From Phaseolus vulgaris (Eukaryota; Streptophyta; Magnoliopsida; Fabales; Fabaceae): DNA of 64,000 nucleotides. The stretch covers positions 37,156,108 to 37,220,107 of the forward strand of contig NC_023758.2 in NCBI RefSeq assembly GCF_000499845.2, written 5' to 3'. Both the position numbers and the translations under genes were made by a program. The number at the start of each line of letters is the position of its first letter. The stretch's first letter is position 1. The notes beneath the pieces are model-generated. The model saw only the letters and a list, made by a program, of their open reading frames with translations, ran no database searches and had not been told where the DNA came from. Shown here piece after piece: positions 1-11,704 of this stretch.

Positions 1-780
1 ACAAAATACTTATTTATTAAAAAATAAAGGGTGCATAAAAAATAATAGGTTGCAGGAAATAAAAGTTCTTTAAGATGAAGACAGAACTAAATTACAAATA
101 ATAGAGTGGGCCAAATAGTACGAATAGGATTCAAGGAAAGCTTTTCTTCCTACACCCCTATAATTTTTAACTCCAGCTCTAAAACTTTTAAATTTGTAGT
201 TTCTAAAAGTGACTTCCATATTACATGCTCTGAAACATTATAAAACAGACTTTATATAATTTCCAAATCATTATTTGAGGAATAACTGGAAAAACATTTC
301 TACAATAAGATTTATAAAACAAGTTTTCAAGAACACAGAAACTACATTCTAAAACAAGTTTTCTATAACATTATTTTTGGAACAACCTCCCTGAAAAAAA
401 TTATGATACCATCTACAACATAGTTTTAGAACAAACTTTCCACCACGTAAATAATATTTAACAAAACGAATTTTTTAGAACAACTTACTCTCTGTCTTAT
501 TCTTTCTTTCTAAGAGTGTAACACGATAAATAATGGAAATATATGCACTGAAAAAAGTGACAACAACGATGATGTCAAAATCACGATGAATGAGATATGA
601 TATTTTAATCTTTTTTCTCTTTAAATGTAGTGTGGTTAATAATTATGGAGTTGCAAAATACATTATCTCCCAAAGAAAGAATTTTGAAAGTGGTCTCCAA
701 ATGCAACACACATATTGACTTCAATAACAAAAGATTTCACATGTATTCATCCTTTCCAATATTTCACATGTAAATAACCC
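1..780. other. AT-rich intergenic DNA, no gene seen
   Basis: No coding region is recognisable on either strand. Around 130-520 there are many short variants of TTCTA(A/C)AAC and a phrase 'cttttcttcctacaccc' that recurs in a similar setting near 31030-31330, so this is probably an old dispersed repeat. Confidence 0.4.
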
Positions 781-1103
781 TAAGCGGTATCCACCTCGAT
801 AAACGGATCCAATAAGGTAGACCCATTAAAATAATATAAATAACACGCATCTCAAGGAGTAAGGTATGTCATTTATTACTGTTCACCTACCTGAGAACTG
901 ACCACCCGCTTTATTGACTTGAGCGTCGGAGTGCCTTCGCAGGTACCCCCACCATCCGGTGATTTGCCTGAAGACCGAGTGCCGAGTACCGAAGGATAAG
1001 CAGGAGGATGAGAAGAATCACAGTTCATCACCTAGTCACCTGCCCGACCAAAGGAAGGAGAAGAAGACTTCAATAGTTCTCTAGGTCCCATCTCCCCAGT
1101 AAG

Positions 1104-1105
<2 letters not shown>
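780..1105 (+). mobile_element. LTR-retrotransposon LTR fragment (gypsy-like R/U5)
   Basis: The stretch is markedly less AT-rich than its surroundings. It contains 'gacttgagcgtcggagtg' followed by 'gcaggtacccccacc', a phrase I associate with the 3' half of plant Ty3/gypsy LTRs. No partner LTR, primer-binding site or coding domain is visible nearby, so it is a fragment or solo-LTR remnant. The assignment rests on recognition of the phrase, not on an alignment. Confidence 0.5.

Positions 1106-1106
<1 letters not shown>

Positions 1107-1138
<32 letters not shown>
1107..1138. repeat. (AT)n microsatellite
   Basis: An uninterrupted run of alternating A and T of about 32 bases immediately follows the LTR fragment. 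Confidence 0.95.
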
Positions 1139-1140
<2 letters not shown>

Positions 1141-1556
1141 CTCATAACTACTTAATATTGATGCAACATGTTAAATTATCAATATTGATTCCTCAAGCAT
1201 AAAATTTATAAGAAAATTTCCTAAACATTCATTCCTCAACTATCTAGCAAATTAATCAACATTAATATTAGATGTTGTAAAACAATCAATATGTTCAAAT
1301 TTATTACTAAGATTATAATATATCGAGTATTTTCGTTTAGGTCATATTCTTAGAAATACTTTACAATTAAATCTAAGAATTCAAACTTACGAATCTATTG
1401 ATCAGATAAATTCTAGAAATAAACACAAAATAAAAATACCAATAACAAGTAAAAACAAAGGACTATATATAAATATCACCAAAATACATTTGAGTTCAAA
1501 TATATTACATTCAATCTCAAGAAAGAAGTTAGTTACTCATGGTAGTCATTACAAAT
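1139..1556. other. AT-rich DNA, nothing recognised
   Basis: No reading frame, repeat unit or RNA gene is recognisable here. Confidence 0.4.
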
Positions 1557-1790
1557 CACTAAAAGAAACGTTATTACACACGGCAAAAATTTGAAGGTAA
1601 CAACAAAAAATTGTAGGTAATGTTAGCAGAGGTAATTTACCTACGAATTTTGAGTTCGTGGGTAACATCAGTCCGTAAATAATATCCACCAACAAAATTT
1701 TGTGAGTAATACCCACCAACATGATTTTGTAGGTAATACCACCAGCAGAATTTTGTGGATAAATATGTAGGTAATCCTGATCATTAAGCA
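1557..1790. mobile_element. CACTA-type (En/Spm) element terminus with subterminal repeats
   Basis: It begins with CACTAAAAGAAA, close to the CACTACAAGAAA terminus of plant CACTA elements. The sequence then carries at least five degenerate copies of a short unit like 'aattttgtaggtaat' (about 1605-1775) in both orientations. Arrays of this kind are the subterminal transposase-binding repeats of CACTA transposons. No matching right end was found within the next kilobases, so this is a truncated end. Confidence 0.5.
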
Positions 1791-3040
1791 TTTAAATGAA
1801 TTGCTTTTAAATATTCTATACCTGTATAATCAATATATCCAACACATACAACATATGAATCCAATATATCCAAATTGATCAATCTATTACAAATTTGTAT
1901 TGAACCTATAAATTCAACAACAATCAAACACTAAACAATACACCTTTAACAAAATAAATCCGCATAACATAATTATATAATGTAAGTTAAAGATAACATA
2001 AAGCTCCTAATAATTTGTATAATCAGTATCTTGATATTCAAATTTTCCAAGCTATTTTATTGTTGGTTTGATGGATGATGGTCCTTTTCTTGTCCAAATT
2101 TTCTTCTTGTTGATGCACCTTTCCTCATCTTCAGGTTTCTAAATAACTTTTGTATATCTAAACGCAAAGTTTATAGTTAAAAATAACATCTTTGTAAATA
2201 CTTGACTTAAAAAAAATAATAAGAACTGAAAATTCAATTATGAAAATTCAGTGCTAATTATTTATGAGATGATAACTAATAACACAGACACAATTAATAA
2301 CTAAGTAAAATTATATGATTCCTTAACATATGTATAAGTGTTTGTGACACATTTGCATTGTGGAAATTGCAATCCCAAACGCAAAGCCAAGTTAGAAAGA
2401 AAGAAGCCCTGGCGTAACTGTGTGCTTCATTCATGCTAAAGCAACGTTCTTACCATTTGGTGCAAAGTGAAAAAAAGAAACATTAACAGTTTAAGAGAGT
2501 GGAGAAGCAAACAGAAACAGAGGAAGAAAGTGCCTTCAGCGAGAGAAACATGAAGAGCTTTAAAATAAAAGAAAAACAAGAAACACTACGTGGTGAGAGA
2601 GAAAACAATGAAAACAAGTTCCTTGCAAATAAAAAAAAAAGTACTCTTATTTTAATCTAATCTAAGGATTATAATTTTATTATTTTATTTTTCTTAATAA
2701 ACTTTTCTCCTTACGTCATATACTTCTTTTATGCATATTTTAAAAATTAAAGCAGATATTAGTTAAATTTTTCTCCTTGTGCTCTGTTTTTTTTATAAGG
2801 TGCTCTGTATTAGTTAACCTCAATAAGTACAAGGGGAGTGGGTTATAGTAACTACCTACTTTCTTGCTATGGGATGAAATTGATGTCTATGTGTTGTATT
2901 TTCCCAAGATGGCTTCTAATATTGGATTTGACCTAAGCAAGGAGATTCTCCTAGGTACTTGGAAAATTTACTTAAACTTTCACGTCTATAGGATCTTGCC
3001 TCACTTAGTTAGGAGACCAAATGTTTAATCTAAAAGGGTT
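1791..3040. other. AT-rich intergenic DNA, no gene seen
   Basis: Nothing codes for a recognisable protein. A slightly G-rich patch at 2380-2600 has purine runs (gagagaaa...) but no domain or RNA structure that I recognise. Confidence 0.4.
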
Positions 3041-3099
3041 CTTAAGTCATCACTACTTTACATTCACATAAAGACTAAACAAAATGTACTATAGTGATG

Positions 3100-4300
3100 A
3101 GAATCAAATAAAGGAGGCTTTTATTAATGGAGGAAGAGGACATCCACCCTCACATTTGAAGTTCTTCCTTCTAGTCTTCTCAAAATTAAAAGAAGACATA
3201 AAATAAAGATGAGGCCCAAGCCCAAAGCCCAAAGAGCCCAAGTCCATCCCATGAGGGGCAAGGCCAAGCTTTGAAATACTCTTGTATAGTTTTAGGAGGT
3301 GTGGTTATTAAATAAAGGTGTGTGAAAATGTAAAATAAAGTCACATTGTCCATGTGACTTAGGAGAGTGGTATAGGTGTAGTTTTTGGGAGGTGTCATAG
3401 TAGAAAAAGGTCACACCTCCCATGTGACTTGTTTTTGGTGGGAATTTCAAATGAGTTTATTTGAAATTTCCCACCTATTTTTCAGCACCTTATGCTATAA
3501 GTAGAGGTGCTTCCTTTGTAAAATTCAGATTGGAATTAATCTAAGAAAACTCTACTCAAATTTTGAGTGACCTTTGGAGAGCTTTTGGAGCCTTCTTCTC
3601 TAGTCTTATCTTGATGGATCAATGGAGTCCTCAAGTGGCGGCATCACTTTCATCTAGGAGCATTCCACACTTCTAGTGGCGAGATCATCCATCCTCCTTC
3701 CATCTTCATGAGCATTCTCTTCTCCTTCCTTTCTTCTTCTTCAATTGTTCATGTTGCTTTGTGTTCTTGAGTTTTTCAGTTTCGGTTTTTCTATTTTCCA
3801 GCACTATGTTCTGTTTTGTTTTTAATTCTGTTCGGTTCTTATGTTTAGTTGTTTAATTCTGTTCGGTCATTCCAGCTTTCATTCTCTTTGTTGATTCAAT
3901 TTGACAATATTTGGTTCATCCAAATGAGTTTGGGATTTGGTGCTAGTTTTTGGTGAGTTCTTGTCTTAGAACAATGATCCAACTCTAAGAAAAGTGCCTC
4001 TATATTTTCCAGCTCAAGGTGATTCCTAAGAATGTCAAGAATCTTGTTCTATGTGGCTATTGGAATCACATCATATAGTGTGAGTTTAATAGATTCTCTT
4101 TCCTATTCAAGCCAAAACAATTTAACTAAACTAAAGTTATAAAGTAGTGCAGTGAGAAAAGTGCAACAGAATTATAAGGTGAAAACTCGCAACATGAGAG
4201 TGTAGGAGTAAAAATTCAAGTGTGTTCAAAGTTTTCATCATATTAAATATTCTTGGCCTTTGTTTAATATACTTAACTTGCGTACTTGTTATTTGCAGTA
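3100..4300 (+). mobile_element. Candidate solo LTR or LTR fragment
   Basis: The stretch has the make-up of a plant LTR: repeated 'gcccaaagccc/gagccca' units at 3210-3245, several copies of 'ggaggtgtg / cacacctcc', then a TATA-like 'ctataagtagaggtgct' at about 3493-3509 followed by a C/T-rich leader-like stretch. No coding domain is present. I could not fix the ends or find a target-site duplication, so the type (Copia or gypsy) is open. Confidence 0.4.
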
Positions 4301-4339
4301 TGATGGTATTTTAAGATGTCTGTTAGTTCAATTTACTAC

Positions 4340-5060
4340 ATTATCCTACAAAAATACAACAAATGAAAGAGAAAGAATGTTTATTGTAAGTTTGCAATAA
4401 TTGAGGTAGCAAAATCATTGCGCATAGATGCAGGCAAGACCAAGCCTGGAATGAAGGGGTGGAGCTTAACCCTCCAAACTCCTCCTCATAGGGACCTAAT
4501 TGAAATCTTGTTAAGGGGTTTATTGTTATTATCACAAAATCTAATAACAATAATATTAAAAACTAATTTATAAAATAATAATATTAATTAAAATCAAATT
4601 TTAAAATAATGATAATAAATATTAATTAAAATAATTTTTTAAAATAATGGTAATAAATATAAAGTAAATATATTAATAATAATTAAATAAATTTATTGAA
4701 TAATATTATCACATAGTTATTATTTTAATTTTATTTTATTTGTATCAAATATTTAATAATATTAATAATAATAAAAAATATAATAAAAATAAATATAGTT
4801 ATTTATATAAATAAATAAATTTATATAATAATATTATTATTAATTATTAATTATAAAAAATAAAAAATAAAATAATTATTTTTAAAAATATAAGAATAAA
4901 TTTGTAAAAATATAAGGAACTTTGTATTTTTTTTAAATAATTATTCAACAGGGAATAATTTACAAAATTTTAACTAAATTAAATTTACACAAAAATACTT
5001 ATATTTCATTATTCAAATATTTTTAAAGACAAACGTAAATTTGTAAACTTACATTTTACA
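4340..5060. other. Extremely AT-rich low-complexity DNA
   Basis: Mostly simple mixtures of 'aataat', 'attaat' and 'aaataa'. No gene or ordered repeat is visible. Confidence 0.6.
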
Positions 5061-5069
5061 CATTTAAAA

Positions 5070-5195
5070 ATAATTCAAAATACCCTCACAACCATCACAT
5101 CACCACATACTTCAATAAACTTTTCTCACACATCCATTCTAACATACATCAATCCAAACACACCAAATTTTCTCATTTAAGCGAGTCATGCCTCG
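5070..5195. repeat. Dispersed repeat, copy 1
   Basis: The stretch 'ataaacttttctcacacatcc ... taacatacatcaatccaaaca' matches 17490-17570 ('ataaactttcctcacacatcc ... taacatactccaatccaaaca') with few changes. Family not identified. Confidence 0.55.
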
Positions 5196-5339
5196 CTGAA
5201 GCGAGAATTATGTTGAAAAATATCCATTGTTTGGATAATTCTCACTTCATGACTACAAAACATATATTTGGATTAAAAAATTCTCAAATTAGGGGTACTT
5301 GCTATTTCAAACAACAATTAAGATTAAAAGAAGGGATGA

Positions 5340-5460
5340 AAAAGTAGGACGGGTCAACCTTTTGAATTCGCCAACCCATACTGGCCCGACCCTCCTAACT
5401 CGCCAATCTGGCGAGCCATAGGTGTGGCGGGACGGACTATCCTGCCAACTCGTGCCTTCT
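5340..5460. mobile_element. Possible hAT-derived fragment
   Basis: A short GC-rich patch with 'gacgggtcaacc', 'ggcccgacc' and 'ggcgggacggac'. Its composition resembles the interior of the hAT miniature element at 18138-18563 ('gggtcagcccgtgggcc', 'ggggcggacc'). No terminal repeats were found. Confidence 0.25.
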
Positions 5461-5499
5461 TTATTTTTGGCACTTTTAAAGATGAATTTCATGTTTTTG

Positions 5500-6378
5500 G
5501 AATTAAAATTAGAGAAACATTGTTTACCATTACTAGAGGTGTAGTTCAAAGAAAACGGCTTGATGTGAGTATAATTTGTATTTGAAATGAGGAAGGAATA
5601 AAAGATTTGTCTGAAGAATCCGATCCACATAATGCTTGACCTTTTCAATATACGTCCTTCTTGAGCGAGGAGAAGAGATTCAATATCTTCCACCGTATAG
5701 GGGTCAAGGCGTGAAGTTACTGACGTGATAAATGAATCATATTCATCAGACAACCCATCTACTATGGGTTTGATGTGATCCTTTGTAGAAATTGAGCACC
5801 CGACAACAACTAAGTTGTCCACTGTTTTCTTGATTTCAAGAAAGAAAGTAGCTACAAAACGATCTTTCTTGGGAAAGTACTTCGTCGTGACATGAGCATG
5901 AAAGGAAGAATATGTTTTTTTAGAACTTTCGCAAAAATGGTTTGTGTTTCTTGATCTGAGCTCTTGTTTGTGATGCATAATGAGTTTGGAGTTTACTCCA
6001 AACTTGATGAGAAGAATCCAAGCCAACCATTTTTGTAAGTATAGTGGAAGTCATTGAAGCCAATAGTCATGCAAGGATTGATTGATATTGTCTATCGTAA
6101 GTGCTGTATTTGGGATTGATGGAAGAGGTAGAACTACCTTCTATAATAATGAGGTGTGATGGGATGCACGATTCTTCCAAGAAGTGTAAAAGATCCATGA
6201 TATGTAGAGTTAGGGTGACTTGTTGTCTCCAAACTAAGAAATTATCAATGTCAAGTTTCAAGGATATGGGAGTATGAAAGATATGATGATCAAGGGTCTC
6301 AATTTTGAAAGAAATTTTTTGGAAACTTGTAGCAACTAATGATGATGATGATAAGCCATAATTTACTCTATATACCAT
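5500..6378 (-). pseudogene. Copia retrotransposon gag remnant
   Basis: Two reading-frame pieces on the minus strand together resemble the gag (UBN2/Retrotran_gag_2) domain of Ty1-copia elements. The upstream piece (6378 to about 6070) carries 'KLDIDNFLVWRQQV', the usual gag start 'L...NFLLWRQQ'. The downstream piece (about 6026-5500) carries 'FLEIKKTVDNL' and 'IVDGLSDEYDSFITSV' followed by 'YTVEDIESLLLAQE', the usual end of this domain. Frames are shifted between the pieces and no zinc knuckle, protease, integrase or reverse transcriptase follows. It is therefore a dead fragment. The same gag lineage is represented by the fragment at 38480-38998. Confidence 0.75.
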
Positions 6379-6672
6379 ATAAGGATGAGAGAGAAAAAGA
6401 AAAAGATATAAAAAAAAAAATTATTCAATGCACCAAAAGGGTAAGAATACATAAAAAATAAAAAATAAGGTATTTATAATACCCAAGACTACATAATACC
6501 CAATACTACATATATGCAGTTATATGCAGTATAGGTAACAGTGAGATATAAATATCTTTATTACTTTTCTTATTGAGAACAATAAATGTAGAACTACTTT
6601 AGATCAGAGCTATAGTAATTAGGTTCTTCTATCACAAACTAATCTTATTCATAGAACACATACACTATTCTA

Positions 6673-7362
6673 TTACAAAGCACTAGCACCCAGTAATTTG
6701 GTTAACCCAAAAGTGAGGGCCATGGCTAACCATCCTCCAAGAAGGAACCTTGCATAAGATTTTGTTGTAGGAGTTTTTCCCAGTTGAGCCACCACCCTTC
6801 CAAACACCACCAAAGCCAAGCTAGCCACTACCACAATCACAATAATCCTTGTCTTGAAACTTTCTATGAAAGCCGCTGAAAGTAGAGGTATCAATGCACC
6901 TATAGAAAAGGATACTGCAGATGCCAAAGTAGCTTTCAGTGGATTAGGAAATGTTCTTTTCTCCATTTCCATCTCCAAGTCTTTTTCCCCTCCCACACTC
7001 ATCTTCATATCTCTCTTCATTTGACCAACCTCAACCTCATACTGAGTGTACACAGCAACGAACTCTCCTATCGCCATACCACAAGCCCCTGAAACCAATC
7101 CTGCAAAACCAGAAAGTAGCATAGCCTTTGCATCCTTTTGAACGGCTCCTACACCCATCATCAATGAAGCAACCGAAACCAACCCATCATTGGCTCCTAA
7201 AACTGCTGGACGAAGCCACTGAGCTCTTTCCATATAGTTAATGTTGTCATCATCATCAACAACTTTCTGGGTTTGCTTCTCGTCAATTTTATTTGCTGGA
7301 CTTGGATGTACTGCTACTGCATGGTTGAGTGACACCAAACCATTGGGTGTAGCAGTAGCCAT
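6673..7362 (-). CDS. Vacuolar iron transporter-like protein (VTL / nodulin-21-like), copy 1
   Basis: Predicted 229-residue membrane protein of the VIT1/CCC1 family, whose members move Fe2+ (or Mn2+) from cytosol into the vacuole. The plant VTL subgroup lacks the long cytosolic metal-binding domain of true VIT1, and that is the case here: only a short charged loop (about residues 108-138) separates the second and third hydrophobic helices. Landmarks are AQWLRPAVLGANDG with Asp59 in helix 1, GACGMAIGEF at 92-101 (helix 2), the PNPLKATLAS motif at 139-148 before helix 3, and two C-terminal helices including GGWLAMALTFGLTKL. The start at 7362 has a good context (AAAATGGC); the frame stays open upstream only to a TTG codon, so a longer protein is unlikely. 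No intron is needed. Substrate and membrane are inferred from the family. It is the most divergent of the three canonical copies in its N-terminus. Confidence 0.93.
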   Translation of the reverse strand: MATATPNGLVSLNHAVAVHPSPANKIDEKQTQKVVDDDDNINYMERAQWLRPAVLGANDGLVSVASLMMGVGAVQKDAKAMLLSGFAGLVSGACGMAIGEFVAVYTQYEVEVGQMKRDMKMSVGGEKDLEMEMEKRTFPNPLKATLASAVSFSIGALIPLLSAAFIESFKTRIIVIVVVASLALVVFGRVVAQLGKTPTTKSYARFLLGGWLAMALTFGLTKLLGASAL

Positions 7363-7469
7363 TTTGGTGTCACAACAACCGAGGAGGGAGACCAAGAAGA
7401 TGAAAACAAGACCAGAGCAAAGTTGGTGAGAGTTAAAGGCTTTCTAAACAAGGAAAGATAGATAAATAA

Positions 7470-8950
7470 TGAAAGATTTTCATGCTTATGTTGTCTTGCT
7501 TGTGCATTCGGCCAAACAAAATAAAAAAGAATACACTATTTGGATATTTAGAAAGGGCAAAAGTATATATAAAACAAATACTTAGACAAAATAAATTGAC
7601 ATTTGCAATTGGGAAAAAGAATATTAGGTATGTGATTCTTGTATACCTTTTTATTATAATTTCTACCAGATAAATTGTTGAATAATTTACTTAAATGTTT
7701 AAAGTAGTATTAAACTTGATTTTTTTTAAGATAATTAATAGGTTTGAGGTTTCGGACTGGTGAATGAAAAATATACAATTAAAGGACGATGTCTCATAAA
7801 GATTATCAATTAGGTTTTTCAATAGAAATTAGAAATAGACTAAGTCAATATAATGTATTAATAATATAATTATATATAAAAAAATTATTTTAGATAAGTT
7901 AAAAATATGATTATAATATTTTCTTACAAGGTTTAACGAATTATTCTCTTTAAAATTAATCTTTACAATTTAGTTAGGTGTGGTTCATTATCATAAGTAG
8001 GTAATAGACTTAATCTATTAAAAAACATGCACCATACCAAAAAAAAATTTGAAAAATTTATTAAACCTTTTCCTTATAGAAATATATTTTAAATCGCAAA
8101 TAATGCATTTCAAATGTGCTCTGGTCTCCAAATAGATCTATTTGACACTTTTATTTATTAGACACCATTTGGTTGAAAGAAAATTAAATGAAAATTAAAT
8201 ATTAAGCAGAGAATAGAAAAGAATAATTTTTATTTATAGAAAGTCAAGTTCTTTTCTATATTTTTTTTTCAATTAAAATACTCGCAAGTGTATTGTTATT
8301 TATATTTTCTTTTCTTTTATTCAAACACATTACTCTCTCTTCCGAAGAAGACAAAATCAAATCGAACATAAATAATTTGAAAATGAAAATAAAAATAATA
8401 ACTAGCAGTGGCCTTTCGTCTTTTTAAATTTATATGTACATAAACCATGCTGAACAGCCAGAAAAAAAAAAAGGTTCACAATGTTGCATGTCTTGATATT
8501 AATGAAAGGAAAAGGCAAAGAAAAAGAAGTCAACTTATTGAATGCCTTGATATTAATGAATTTATTTTATATATTATTTTTTTCTGATAAAAAAAATGAA
8601 TTGATTTTATATATTGCCATATTAAATTTCTTAGATTAGAATATTAATCTAGGAGTAATTTAAACTCAATAACTGAACCCTCACTCATGGCAATAACTTC
8701 TGAAATTACAATGCATATTTTATTGAAAGTGCCGAATATACACGATCTTTCGAGGCTCATTGTTTAACTTATATTTAAGAAAAACAGCATATATACAGTA
8801 TAAATAATTTTTCATCCATGTCTTTCTACTGAAGAAATTATTACTTGCAAAAATACAGATGATCAGCCCTGTGGTGTGCATTTTGATCATGTTATTATAT
8901 TTTATTAAGTTAAAATTTAATATTTATATTGAATTTAGTTTAATATTTTT
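7470..8950. other. Upstream flank of VTL gene 1, AT-rich
   Basis: No gene seen. A weak TATA-like 'ATTATTTATC' on the minus strand lies near 7460-7470, about 100 bases before the VTL start. The sequence 'cttgatattaatgaa' occurs twice (about 8491 and 8552), a small local repeat. Confidence 0.35.
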
Positions 8951-8954
8951 AATA

Positions 8955-9345
8955 CACTACAAGAAAAATCATCAATAGAAATCAATTTCAGAAAAAAAAA
9001 AATTACTATATATATTAACTAAATTAAATATTATTTTATAGAGTAAAAAAATTATTGATATTTAAAGTAGTTTCTATTATTAATAAAAATGATAAATTAG
9101 TTTCTAAATTTTAGTATTTAACTAGTTATTATTAATTTTAGATTATAAAATTGGTAATTAAAACCTTAATAGTTAATTAGATATTAATTTAGAAACTTTT
9201 TTATAAATATTTATTAAAAATATAAAAATTATTTTAGATAACAATAATTTTTTAGTCTATAAAATAATATATAATTTAGTTAATATTGTAACTAATTATT
9301 TTTTTATCTCTAAAATTAATTTTTATATAATTAATTTTTATAAAT
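8955..9345. mobile_element. CACTA-type miniature element, copy A
   Basis: It starts CACTACAAGAAAAATCA, a typical CACTA terminus, and consists of AT-rich non-coding sequence. Its internal phrases ('aactaaattaaatatt', 'tagtctataaaataat', 'taactaatta ... atctctaaaattaa') recur in the same order at 11705-12134 and, for the right half, at 41398-41560. The right end is degenerate. It encodes nothing, so it is a non-autonomous member of the family. Confidence 0.6.
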
Positions 9346-9831
9346 ATATAGGATGAATGATTTATTTATAGGTTAGAATTGAAATGTACTCATATGTAGG
9401 TGGGAAAGTGATCTCATTATGTGTAGTTGTTGAATAAATTTTAACCTCGGCAATTTTGTAGGTAAAAAAAAGTCAACAAATATAATTTGATTGAAGATAG
9501 TTTGTTGGTAGTAAAGTTTGACTTGAGAAAAAATAAGGTAAATATGAACTAGTACAAAATATCAAAACCACGATTCCACATTTAAAGTGTTTTTACGATC
9601 AGACGTTGATATTTAAAATGCGGTGGCATTTTTTAAATTAATTTCCTCTAAGATGGCAACTATTTGGTATAGTCGCATTCTTAAACAAAACGTTTTGTTT
9701 TAAGAAGGCTGCTATAAGGTAAAATCGTCATTCGAATAATACAATAACCTCCGGTAATAATTTCATTTCTTTATATTAATTTATATTTATATATTACATC
9801 TAATTTAATACAAATGTTCTTTATTTTGTAG

Positions 9832-10900
9832 AAATCTCGTCGAAAACCAAGTCCGAAAAGGCAGGAGGTTTTGATTGACGATCCTATAGCTTCCTTATCT
9901 ACAGTTGTTAGAGAGATTGGTCGTAATCCTATGGACATTCCATGGGATGATACATTTTTTGAAATAAACACTGACATTCCATTGTACATATACATGTCAG
10001 ATTTGTTAGAATTTGTAGCTGGGAATCAGGAGTTAACTATAAGTATAATTCAATTTTTTATGATGTAAGTATCTTTACCCATGTTTCAATTTACTTTATG
10101 TTAAATTATTATTGATTATGCTTTAACTAATAACTTGTAGGTTTTTGCATGAAGTTTCTATCAATGATGGGAATGAAGATGTGTATGGATTCTTAGATCC
10201 CTCATATACTAATCCCACTGGAACAAAGAAAAGTGAAACTCAATCATACATCACTAACACCCTGGAAAAAGAGGGAATTTTTTATATTTATGCCCTTATA
10301 TTAATGAGTAAGTTTAATTATAAGTCGTCAATTATTACTATTTTATGTTTTAAATATTTATTAACTCTTTTCATGGATGATATAGGGGTCATTGGAAGTT
10401 ACTTGTCTTATCCACGGTTGATAAGACTCTTGTGTGGTTTTGTTCCCTACACAAGAAGTCATCCACACATTTGTAGAATATGATTGATAAGTAAGTACAC
10501 TATAAACTTAACTCCGTATGTTACTAATTAAGGATCCACTAACGCGGTTTTGTGTATTAATCAGTTTATGGCATGAATATAACATCCTAAAAGGTCAATC
10601 CAATTCAAATTTTCAAAATCTGAAGTGGATGACACTAAAGGTTTGTAATTTTTGTCTTTCTTTTTTCATTGTTTATCAATATTAACTTTTACTTTTTATT
10701 GAATTATAGTGTAATAGACAACCAGGAAGCTATGAGTGTGACTATTACGTTATGCAATGGATGATTATCATTGTAAGATTAGGCCTTAAAAGTGATTGAG
10801 ATCATGTAACATGATGATAAATTAATTTTGTAATGCAGGTCTTCACAGATAAGCAACCAATGTCTTCGACCGCCATAGAATATGTGAGACATTCTTGGTC
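9832..10900 (+). pseudogene. Ulp1-like (peptidase C48) gene remnant inside CACTA element
   Basis: Several exon-like pieces separated by GT-AG gaps can be read in order. The first (about 9832-10063) contains a 'KSRRKPSPKRQEVL' linker. The second starts 'FLHEVSINDGNEDVYGFLDPS' after an acceptor at 10140. The third, after an acceptor at about 10385, reads 'HWKLLVLSTVDKTLVWFCSLHKK'. The last, after an acceptor at about 10710, reads 'CNRQPGSYECDYYVMQWM'. The H-W..., Q-P-G and E-C-x-Y-Y-V-M blocks are those of the C48/Ulp1 fold that plant CACTA elements often carry next to their transposase. A Gly commonly seen after the catalytic Cys is Asp here. In-frame stops make a functional enzyme unlikely. 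The role in transposition is unknown; a deSUMOylase activity would be inference only. Confidence 0.65.
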
Positions 10901-11080
10901 CAAATATTTCCTAAATTTTTATAACTCTATGATAGCTAATCAATAATGTAGAAATTAGATAGATAGATAGGAATATAGGTAAAGATATTATTAGTGTTTG
11001 TAATACATTTTTATCAATATATATAACTTGATTCTCTGAATTTACATATTTGTGTGGATGAGTTATAATTGAACAGGTCA

Positions 11081-11173
11081 ATTTAGATGAGAATTAACAT
11101 TAAACATAATGTACTAAAAAAAAACTCATTTAGATGAGAATTAACATTAAACATAATGTACTAAAAAAAACTC
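11081..11173. repeat. 47-bp tandem duplication
   Basis: Two near-identical copies of a 47-bp unit beginning 'atttagatgagaattaac' and ending in an A-run plus 'ctc' (11081-11127 and 11128-11173) differ only in the length of the A-run. The unit lies just inside the right subterminal region of the CACTA element. Confidence 0.9.
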
Positions 11174-11469
11174 ATTTATAAGGGCGACTATTTACCATAG
11201 TCATCCTCTTATATGCAACGCAAAGATTTATAAGGGCGGCTATGATAAATAGTCGTCTTCTTATATGCTTCTGAATTATTTATAAAAGAGAGGTGTAAAA
11301 GGGTGACTTTTACCATAACCACCTTTATAAATCTGAATTTAAGAAGGCGGCTAAATAGCTGTCTTCTTCTCTGTTGGACATAAGACTACACGTATATCAA
11401 AGGCGGCTAAAAAGTCGTCGCTTTACAGTGAAAATAGCTACCTTTCTACACCAGTAATGAAAGAAAAAA

Positions 11470-11700
11470 GTTAATTATAGAAAATAACGGGTTTGAATGA
11501 AATTTATACAATGGAAACTTTTTAGAAAACTTGGTAGATTGTAGATTAAATGTTTAAAGTTTTGTCTAATAATTTCAAAATTGGCCTTCAATATTTTTTA
11601 TAGATATCTTTCTATGACAACTAAGAGTAGGCAACACAATTAATAGATTTTCAAATTTAGACCATGTTGAATTTCTTCTGTAACTACAAATTTTAATAAA
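11470..11700 (-). mobile_element. Possible LTR piece of a decayed Copia element (left end)
   Basis: The phrase 'aactaagagtaggcaacacaattaatagatt' (near 11618) matches 'ggccaagagtaggcaactcaagtaataaatt' (near 19244). Together with the 13262-13380 / 19474-19590 match, this may mark the left-hand LTR of the decayed element whose gag lies at 17640-19060. Confidence 0.35.
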
Positions 11701-11704
11701 TAAA

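Larger units (their letters stand above)
9547..11456. mobile_element. CACTA element (1,910 bp) with Ulp1-like gene remnant
   Basis: The left end reads AACTAGTACAAAA and the right end CTACACCAGTA, so read inward they give (C/A)ACTAGTAC and (C/T)ACTGGTGTAG. Both fit a CACTA-type terminus in which the outermost C has mutated. A 3-bp direct repeat ATG (9544-9546 and 11457-11459) flanks the element, the target duplication size of the superfamily. Near both ends lie multiple forward and inverted copies of 'ggcggctat/atagtcg(c/t)c' (9660-9740 and 11180-11440), typical subterminal repeats. The interior holds exons of a Ulp1-like cysteine protease and no recognisable transposase, so the element is non-autonomous. 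Confidence 0.72.

Noticed and set aside
1549..1791. 80-codon open frame with internal repeats
   Set aside because: The repeated residues arise from the CACTA subterminal DNA repeats.
7363..7395. N-terminal extension of VTL gene 1
   Set aside because: The extra 11 codons begin with TTG, not ATG. The ATG at 7362 has a good context and fits the family.
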